Source: Dysidea avara (lineage: Eukaryota; Porifera; Demospongiae; Dictyoceratida; Dysideidae). Taken from it: 64,000 nt of DNA. Location: positions 8,643,277-8,707,276 of the forward strand of contig NC_089281.1 of NCBI RefSeq assembly GCF_963678975.1. Direction: 5' to 3'. Below are positions 46,560-64,000 of this stretch, one piece after another. Under the pieces are notes generated by a model. That model was given only the letters and a program-made list of their open reading frames with translations, did no database searches and had not been told where the DNA came from. Within the stretch, counting starts at the first letter, position 1. Each line of letters begins with the position of its first letter. A program made the translations under genes and the position numbers.

Positions 46560-46817
46560 AAGATCTACAAACCACACGCTACCTGCTTGCCACGCCGTCA
46601 CTTTTATTCAGTAAGAATTATAAATGATTGGAATGGACTCCCATATGACTCAGTTAATGTTCATTCAACCAATTTGTTTAAGACACACCTCGATAGATTT
46701 TATTATGATTACCAGTATGATATTGTATAGTTATTTTTGTAGTAGTTTGATTGTTTAGATCAGGTTTTTACAGGCTTTGCCTCCTTACCTGTACCCCCAA
46801 TAATAATAATAATAATA
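46560..46817 (+). pseudogene. Non-LTR retrotransposon 3' end
   Basis: A short C-terminal tail typical of LINE proteins (FFSVRIINDWNGLPYDSV, then NLFKTHLDRFYYDY) is followed by about 60 nt and an (AAT)n tail at 46798-46817. The rest of the element is absent, as in 5'-truncated LINE copies. Confidence 0.6.
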
Positions 46818-46829
46818 AGTGAGGTCGCC

Positions 46830-47830
46830 AGATGGGAGAACAGTACAGTACTTGGAATCTGACAAGTGATATGTACAGCTTGGCTTTGGCTGGTGTAGAG
46901 ATGGTTCTGCTAAAAGTTCTTCAAATCTGTAGGCTTTATTAAGTATAGCATTATGATGAACATTCCAGTTAAGGTTGTCATTGATTACAATTCCATGATC
47001 TTTGTGGTTGTAAGTAGTGCTAATGGGCATGCCTCTGATGTTATAATGATGTCAAGGTTTTACAATTAAATGAGATATGGGTACTCTTAGAAGAGTTGAA
47101 TGATAAATGAGATGTAGTATTCCAGGAAGATAAGTTGTCTAAATCGTGTCACTGTTGGAGGCATTGTTGATCATCAAGTGACTTGATATGTTTAAAGCAT
47201 TTGCAAACAGGAGTGCTTTACTCCAGTGGATAGCATCAGAAAGATCATTCATGTACACAATAAACAACTACCCTAGGGTACCCCAGATATTAATTACGTA
47301 TGGGAAGAAGGGATGAATACGTATTGTTAATTGACACAAACTGAAATCTGTTAGTGAGATAATTTTCAGTCCAGAACCAGAGATATTCAGTGTGGACAAT
47401 TTATTACATGGCAAACAGTGTCAAAAGCCTTACTTATAGATATGCAGTGTCAAGCTGATGGCATGAAGTAAATGCATTAGACAGGAACAAGAGTAGTTGT
47501 TGTGTTGTGGAACGGTTCTGCATGAGGGCTGGATTTATTTGACAAAAAATATGATTGATAATTTTATCATAGATTATTCTCTCAAGTACTTTAGATGTGT
47601 TGCTAAGTAAGGAGATGGGCTGATAGTTTTTAAACAGGGTAGGATCACCAGACTTAAATATAGGGATGATCTTGTGAAGTTTCTAGTCTGTAGGAAGGTA
47701 ACTGTATTTTAGAGGTTGATGCACATTTTGATAATACAATCGGAAGAATATGATCAGGGCCAGTAAAGCTTTTCTAACTGCAACTGTTCCTAAAAGTATC
47801 ACCATTACTGATGAAGATGTTTATAATGGC
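46830..47830 (-). pseudogene. Reverse-transcriptase fragment of a second LINE
   Basis: On the minus strand the block LFKNYQPISLLSNTSKVLER at about 47630, followed by INHIFCQINPALMQNRSTTQ, is RT-domain sequence of the Jockey/CR1-like kind. HKDHGIVINDNLNWNVHHN near 46990 is the usual downstream block. Stops and frame changes are frequent. It is tail-to-tail with the fragment at 46560-46817. Confidence 0.65.
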
Positions 47831-48338
47831 TTAATAGATCTAGACACAACTAAAGCTTAGAAATTCCATAAGCTACAGTTAAGCTTTGGCAAGGGAGACA
47901 GTATAGCTGCAAAACATTTTCTGGAACTTTGAATCAAAATAAATGACATCAATCAGCTAGCTACTTGGCTGACTGGATATAGAATAAGAGCCCTCTACAA
48001 TGTAAAGGACACTGCTACACGTAACCTCTGCAGTTTCTATACTTATATAGACCTCTACCAAACTTACCTCTGAAAAAGGACAGCCTATATATGGCTCCTT
48101 ATAATAGCTAAAGGGACCTCAAAATCAGCTTGTCTTTTAAGTCTCTGCATGTAATTGTTGCATAAAGAGGTTCTATACCATAGGCATAGTAACCAGGGGG
48201 GAGGGCAAAGGGTCCAGCCCCTCTTGCGATTTTCTGATTGTAAATTGCAAATACTCTCTAATAAAGCAGCCACAGTATTCAGAGAAGCTATAGTTAATTA
48301 TTGGTTAGGAATAGTTGCAAATTATTTGAAAAGGTGTC

Positions 48339-49347
48339 AAAGACAGTTGTGTCTAGAATAGATGTGGGTAAGTTGTTCCATTCTTTGAAAAAATGATTGT
48401 AGATGTGGTTGATACAGGTGGGAGAATGAAATGATAAGGGTGATAGTGTCACATATTTTATCATAGATAATATATACCATGTACCATTTTCACACCTCAG
48501 ATCAAAGGAAAGTCAGTGCATATATATCACATATCGCACTGACTCAAAATGTTAACGAGATATATGTACTGCTATCAGTGCGTATATCTCGTTAAGGCAG
48601 TGTGTATATCTCGTTACACACTGCCTTAACAAGATATACGCACTGCCACCAGTGCGTATATCTTGTTAACTTGAGACATTGCACATCTAATAGGAGTGCA
48701 CACTATATCCAGAAATCATCAGATTTCTTTGATGTTATCCTCTTCTCTTATATAGGGAATCAAGCAAGCTGTGATTGTGGAATTGAATTCTGCCAAACAA
48801 CCTGTGATTGTGGGATTCAATTTTAGTACATCAACAGTAGTTTGTTTTTTACTTTTGTAAATGTAGCAATTAAAGTAACATAATTAATACTAGAATTGCT
48901 ATATTAACAATAATAAAATCAAACTACTGTTTGATGTATTAAAATTGAATCCCACAATCACAGTTTGTTTGGCAAAATTCAATCCCACAATCACAGCTTA
49001 CTTGGTTCCCTATATAAGAGAAGGGTATAGCAACTAAAGGCAGTGCGTATATCTTGTTAAGGAAGTGTGTAACGAGATATACACACTGCCTTAACAAGAT
49101 ATACACACTGATAGCAGTGCATATATCTCGTTAACATTTTGAGTCAGTGCGATATGTGATATATATGCACTGACTTTCCTTTGATCTGAGGTGTGAAAAT
49201 GGTACATGGTATATATTATCTATGATAAAATATGTGACACTATCACCCTTATCATTTCATTCTCCCACCTGTATCAACCACATCTACAATCATTTTTTCA
49301 AAGAATGGAACAACTTACCCACATCTATTCTAGACACAACTGTCTTT
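48339..49347. repeat. 1-kb inverted repeat (palindrome) including LINE tail sequence
   Basis: The left arm begins AAAGACAGTTGTGTCTAGAATAG and the right arm ends with its inverse. The outer ~225 bp of each arm are nearly identical. The arms continue through reiterated palindromic ATATCTCGTTAAGGCAGTG words, then a pair of CACAATCACAG blocks around 48760-49015. The right arm's outer end encodes HFFKEWNNLPTSIL on the + strand, a LINE C-terminal tail, so the arms include duplicated retrotransposon DNA. Confidence 0.75.
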
Positions 49348-49455
49348 AGTTATACCACAGGCACTCGTGCTTTGCCTGTATATACGCACTCGGGCCTGTG
49401 GCCCTCGTGCTTGTGCTTATATATCAGGCAAAGCACTCGTGCCCGTGGCATAACT
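49348..49455. repeat. Hairpin MITE, second copy of the 11152-11266 family
   Basis: Inverted ends AGTTATACCAC and GTGGCATAACT with matching GGCACTCGTGCTTTGCCTG and CAGGCAAAGCACTCGTGCC. It directly abuts the palindrome at 48339-49347. Confidence 0.7.
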
Positions 49456-51243
49456 ATTACTTATTATCTATGATTTTATCTATACCAATTTTCATTTTAC
49501 CTCATATCTTTAAGCCCAGGGAAGTACTTATAGAATACTTATTATAGTACAGGAATAATATAATAGGCACTAGGCCTGTAATAGTCCTGATCCTAAGATT
49601 CTATGTACAACAGAAAAATAAAACTTAGGTATCATATTTAATGTTTTGGTAAAAAGTGTCTTGAATAGTGATAAAGTTGGTGCTGTAACAACTTCCTTTG
49701 GTAGGTGGTTCCAACAGTTTATCACTCTTTGACTAAACATTTGCCCTGACATCATTAAGTATTTGTTGTTTATAAAGTTTGAAAGGATGACCCCTAGTTC
49801 TTGATGAAACATCTATTGTGAAAAACTGAGATTAATCCAAGTTGAAGATGTTGTGTAAACATTTATCATATCTCCACGTAGACGTCTATACTTGAGAGAT
49901 GGTAACTCAAGAGTACGAAGTCTTTGTTCATATGACAGGTGTCTAATAGATGGTATTAATCTTGTGGCTGCTCTTTGGACATTTTCTACTTTAATTTGAT
50001 CTGTGGTATAAAATGGGCTCCAGATTGTATTTCCGTATTCTAATTGAGGGTGAACTAATGGTTAAGAAAGGTTTCAGAGGTCATGTTAGCGAAGGTCTTT
50101 TTAATAATACCTATAGTACAGTTAGCTTTACTGGTTGTATAAGATGTATATTCATGAAACTTTAATTGCTCATAAATTATCACCCCTAAATCCTTTTCCT
50201 TTGAAAATTTCTCAATATTGTGACCATTCATATTATAGACATGTCCAGGGTTGAATCTGCCAAGGAGGAGGGATTTACATTTGGAAATATTAAAAGGTAG
50301 CTGCTATTTAGACGACTAGTTTGTTTATGTCCTCTTGAAGGCTGTCAATGTTTGGTGAACCATTGTTTCTGGGTATGTGACAAAAGATCTTGGTGTCTTC
50401 AGCAAATAACATTGACAGATTGGATAAAGTGGATGGAAGATCATTTATGTAAATGGTAAAGAGGATGGGACCCAAAACAGATCCTTGCATGTGGGATTCC
50501 ACTAATGACGTCTGACCAACAGGAATATGAGTTGTTCAATACCATGCGTTGCTTTCTACCAGGAAGAAAAGATTCAATCCATTTTAGTACTAGACCATCT
50601 ATACCATATGCTTTAAGCTTTGTCAACAGTCGTCTATAGGGCACTGAGTCGAACGCTTTCTTAAAGTCCAGATATATAACATCACTCCTTGTAGTCCAAT
50701 ACTCAGTTGCAGCCATCAGTTGTGTCATACAGTAGACTGGAAAATATGTTGTTCATTAGCAAACAAACTGTTTGATGTCATATGACTTATAATGTTCTCC
50801 CTGATGATAGACTCAAAAACCTTACATATGACAGAGGTGAGACTAATGGGTCGATAGTTTTCACGATCACCTTTCTTAAATATAGGGATAATATTCCCAA
50901 GCTTCCAGTCAACTGGGAGACTTTCATTTAGTGACTTTCGAAAAATTAGACAAAGTGGCTTACTGAGTTCAGAAGCTGTCTCCTTAAGAAACTTGGGGTG
51001 CAAGCCATCAGGACCAGCAGATTTACAAGGTTTTAGTGACTTTAGTTGTGGGTAGTTCTGTTCCATCACAGGATTTTAAATTGGAATAGTAGGTCTTAGA
51101 TTTAACATAGTTCCAGAAACGTTTCAGATTGTTCCTTATACTTTTGGCTATACCAGCTTCATAGTCTATTCTTAGTTGGCGAGTGAGTTTCCTAATAGAA
51201 TTCCTCTTTTGAGCATATCTGAAATAGCTAGTCCTCATAATTT

Positions 51244-52503
51244 GGTAGTGTCTAATCACTGGACTGGACTACTGGACTGACTTTTTTTGGTTTTACACAT
51301 TTTTAAGGGTGGGGTTACTGTACATTTGAGTGACTTGTGACAACATTTCAGCACTGAGTGGTAAATATATGATACTTTAATCCTAAAAAGTAGCTGTGAT
51401 AAGCCAAATGGGTTCAATTAATGTATTCTATTCACTGCTTGACAGTATCTACTCTACTATATAGCAGACTGACATGTGTGTACACCCAAAAATGTTTCTC
51501 TCAGTGTTAGGCACATGTCAATTTTGTGATGCAACTTTCTATAACATATATTGTGAATTGGTGACTAATCACTGGAGTCCATGATATGTAACTGTGTGTA
51601 ATGGGGGCACATTAAATTTACATGTACCTACTTTTTAAACTTGTACGTACTGTATGCTATTGTGCTATGACTATGCAATTTTCTACTCTTATTAACAGCT
51701 AGCTAAATGGCATTGTAATACAAATGCAGCCATCTCATTCCAATAATGAAATATAACCAGTTATGTGATGGGATCTAGTTTGTGTATTCACACACACCAT
51801 ATATGTTATATATAGAAAGATGTATCACAATAATCACATGTGCCTAACAGTTAGAGAAACATTTTTGGGCATATACACACATTAGCAAGAGGTTACAGTA
51901 GTTTAGACCACATCAAGGTGAAATACTCGAATTTCGTTGGCTACTTACAGGTATCTAAATCCTGTAGATCCCTTGTTCATGTCTCAATATATCCCTGTCT
52001 CTGGGACGATACAAAACACCGCAATTACGTACCTGTAACATTGGCAATGCATGGGGTTTAACTGGATAGCAAGCGCTGTTAGGGGCTTGTTCTATTCAAG
52101 AATGCTTCATGTTACAAGCAGCTGTGAAGGTACAATAACGAGCTGTGGTCTAAATTAGCTAGACATCGAAACACAGGATTCTATGGAATTTAGAAACCCT
52201 CAGGCCCTGTAGCAGCACCCTCGCTTTGCTTGTGCGCCACAAGACAGGGCAGGCCTTTTGGGTTTCTAAATTCCATAGAACCCTGTGTTTTGATGTCTAA
52301 CTATTATGTAGATACTGTCAAGTAGTGATTTAATTTAACCCATTTAGCTACTTTTTAGGATTAAAGTATCATATATTCACCACTCAGCACAGCGCTGAAG
52401 TGTTGTCACAAGTCACCCAAGTATACAGTAACCCCACTCTTAAAAATGTGTAAAACCAAAAAAATGTCAGTCCAGTATTCCAGTCCAGTGATTAGTCACT
52501 ACC
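51244..52503. mobile_element. 1260-bp element with long inverted ends and 9-bp target duplication
   Basis: Starts GGTAGTGTCTAATCACTGG and ends with the inverse. The terminal inverted repeats run about 165 bp, with small differences. The exact 9-bp repeat TCATAATTT (51235-51243 and 52504-52512) flanks it. The insertion splits the LINE frame, which reads on after excision in silico. Long ends plus a 9-bp duplication fit Mutator-like elements. A nested hairpin (about 52163-52300, GGAATTTAGAAACCC arms) lies inside. No transposase was seen. Confidence 0.8.
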
Positions 52504-53247
52504 TCATAATTTTGTGTAGCTGAACACTTTCTCCACAGATTATCTTTTTGGGTCTTTAGTTTGATAACTTTAGGCATATTAAGACATTTCAGAAATTTAC
52601 TGTACATTTGTTCTGTGGCAAAAATGACAGCTGTTACAGGCATGTCCAATACATTCGCATCAGAAAAACTATTAAAAATGAAACTAATTATTGTGTACCG
52701 CCTACCTCGAGTCCGATTAACAATTTTCACGGTGTGATACGTGTAGAGCAACTCTCTGCGAGTTAAATGATGCCAGAAGAATTCCAATTCACGGAAATTT
52801 TGGCACGTCAAAATGGCCTAAACCGACCCAGTGTAGCAAATTTCCCCATACATTTTGTATTGGGCGATTCAGGGTCATGTAATATATGGTGTAATAACCC
52901 GTGACACATGATAGATACATCAGATTCACGGCTAGATTTCGAAAGAGCAGTGAATGGCGATTAAATGAGCTATAGTATAAGGTTTTCAGAGGAACTATCA
53001 CCCGTCATTTTAAGGTTGAAAATCACTTTCTTGTTCTATGACAAAATGAATGGCGGATATTTGTAACGGAACGCTCCAGTGGCATTCCGATGTCTTGACA
53101 CCCATTATTCCTCAGAACATTAGTGATTCAAAGAAACAAAAGCATTGAGAAACCACTCTGCTGGTTGGTTTGTGAAATTCACAGTGTTATTTGTAAGGTA
53201 GTTGCTCAAATCGTATATTTCCTTTTTCAGCCTCAATGTTTTGATAT

Positions 53248-53526
53248 AAGCAGGCCTGCCAACCTGGAAAGTAAAAAAATCTTGAGATTTCTGTACCTTT
53301 ATTGTAGTATTGCAGTGTGTAGTAAAAAACAACAACTGGTAGCTAGATGCTATGCTGAGACCAAAAAAAAAAAAAAAAAGTCTCGACTTTTTAAACTTGA
53401 AATCCGTGACATTCGCGCTACAAACCGTGAGATTCTATCCAACGAAGGTTAGTGAAACCGTGAGAGTTAGCAGGCCTCAAAAACCGTGAGATTCGATCTG
53501 CTGCAACCGTGAGAGTTGACAGGCCT
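53248..53526. repeat. Short element bounded by CAGGCCTG
   Basis: CAGGCCTGCCAAC on the left and GTTGACAGGCCTG on the right are inverted. The interior repeats ACCGTGAGA and GCAGGCC words. No target duplication found. It is part of the DNA that interrupts the LINE. Confidence 0.45.
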
Positions 53527-53827
53527 GTCATTATGAGTGATACAACAGTGGATGTTTCCTTTTCTTTGTTACAGTGAACTTTGGAATGCAGTCTTCAATA
53601 ATTCTGTACAAGTGATCCTTTAAGATGTTCCATGCATCCTCAGCGTTTAGTAAGGTCAGTAAACTTGCGTGACAACTAAATCTTCCCAATTTAATTCGTT
53701 TATCAGATGCCTTGCTTTGGTATAATCACCTTTGGAAAAGTTATAGGTAAATGGTTAGCTTCTATTTTGACTAGTTGGAACTTGAACGCCACTGTACTTC
53801 ACTAGCATGACTAGGAACTTTTCTACT

Positions 53828-53900
53828 CAAAATGGCGTCCGCGCGCGCGTATGCGAGTTAATGACGTAAACGTGGTGCTGCCACGCCCCCTGCATAATAT
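53828..53900 (+). promoter_or_regulatory. CpG-rich segment upstream of AMT2
   Basis: The only strongly CpG-rich stretch nearby (GCGTCCGCGCGCGCG), 280-350 bp before the AMT2 start. It also contains AATGACGTAA (CRE-like) and CCACGCCCCC (GC-box-like). A promoter role is inferred from composition and position. Confidence 0.35.
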
Positions 53901-54176
53901 GTTAACCTCTCTATTTGAAGCAGAAGTTAGCTATATAGACTACTGAATATATTATTATGTAGATTCCACGAAAAACCACGTATACATCAGCTAGTGTGTA
54001 TTGCTCTGAGTAAATTCTAAGGGAAATCTAAGGGGAAAAAAAAGTAAATTCTAAGAAAAACCGCAGGCCGCAGCTCAGTGCGGCGCGGTATCCCTGTTAT
54101 TTTCCGTTAGACATTCAGACTTTGTAAAAAGTTTTCAGGCTGTCCCGTCAAGCTGTGAAATCGGCACACAACAAGA

Positions 54177-63628
<9,452 letters not shown>

Positions 63629-64000
63629 CTGTTAAATATGCATGCCCACACTTAACAACATCATAATGTTGTATACAGTGCTATGTATATATATAGTCAA
63701 CAATAGTGCACCATACCATGCAGCGGATTAAGGGCAAAGAAAACAAAGGCGGTACACTCTTCATAGAACCCATGGAAGTCCTGATGGCAGCTGTGGCTAG
63801 CTGGCTAAACGATCATGCATGTCACATGCTATAAATGGGACGTAGAGCACTGAAGCTTACAATTGGGATTTTTTCCCAACTGCCACAGTTGTTAAGGATA
63901 GCCGGTTATTGAGAAGTTGCTGGAGACATGACAATATTTTTCACTGCATGTGTGGCAGTCCATGCAACTGCTTAATAACTGCACTAAACAACGATAGTTT
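63629..64000. other. Downstream of AMT2, nothing recognised
   Basis: Presumably the AMT2 3' UTR and start of the next spacer. No further gene signal. Confidence 0.4.

Larger units (their letters stand above)
49540..53760 (-). pseudogene. Interrupted LINE (non-LTR retrotransposon) with RT domain
   Basis: Minus-strand blocks in order: FSKGDYTKARHLINELNWED (about 53740-53680) upstream of RT; VIKLKTQKDNLWRKC (52560); YFRYAQKRNSIRKLTRQL (51200); the RT core KSAGPDGLHPKFLKE, NYRPISLTSVICKVFE, VIYLDFKKAFDSVP and [18 protein letters not shown]; and the tail RVINCWNHLPKEVV (49700). The catalytic motif reads FAED where F/YADD is expected. Frames change between blocks and two elements interrupt it (51244-52503 and a piece within about 52585-53520), so it is dead. 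RT type is Jockey/CR1-like. Confidence 0.8.

Noticed and set aside
52789..53452. Open frames of 60-110 residues on both strands
   Set aside because: They fall in repeat-derived DNA interrupting the LINE and contain short reiterated words; no protein family seen.

Overview
This is eukaryotic, intron-rich, AT-rich animal DNA. It reads as genomic sequence from an early-branching metazoan, most likely a demosponge. The evidence is a metazoan-type striatin, two AMT-class (not Rh-class) ammonium transporters in tandem, many introns of only about 50-90 nt inside genes, and a very dense load of small inverted-repeat elements. The phylum is an inference and nothing in the window proves it.

Five protein-coding loci can be read. 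(1) 1-1518 (+): the 3' part of a cysteine-type leucine-rich-repeat protein of the F-box/LRR kind. (2) 7052-16081 (-): a 10-exon gene for a 592-residue single-pass membrane protein of unknown family. It has a tandemly duplicated 255-nt exon pair and a C-terminal coiled coil whose exons are also duplicated. (3) 21933-36893 (+): a complete 19-exon striatin gene (833 residues). (4) 37449-45091 (+) and (5) 54177-63628 (+): two complete 15-exon paralogous ammonium transporters (624 and about 643 residues). All four multi-exon models were built by hand from GT/AG boundaries. In each, every exon phase joins correctly and the total coding length is a multiple of three.

The rest is mostly transposon-derived. 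A 2.8-kb foldback element fills the sixth intron of the membrane-protein gene and carries its own nested insertion. Intron 14 of striatin holds a decayed two-gene DNA transposon: a DDE transposase, and a convergent SAP/SWIM/YqaJ-nuclease gene. The AMT intergenic region (45.1-54.2 kb) holds decayed LINEs, a 1-kb palindrome that includes LINE tail sequence, and a 1260-bp element with long terminal inverted repeats and a clean 9-bp target duplication. Several short non-autonomous elements have diagnostic target duplications: 8 bp hAT-like, and TA pogo-like. A short motif (consensus TACTCTAATAGARCAGTCA) recurs more than 20 times across introns and intergenic DNA and is not explained by any single element.

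Functionally, striatin is the scaffold of the STRIPAK phosphatase-kinase complex. The two AMTs would move ammonium across membranes and keep the paired Asp/His signature of the pore. The membrane coiled-coil protein has no assigned role. No operon-like logic links the neighbours; the only clear relation is the AMT tandem duplication.
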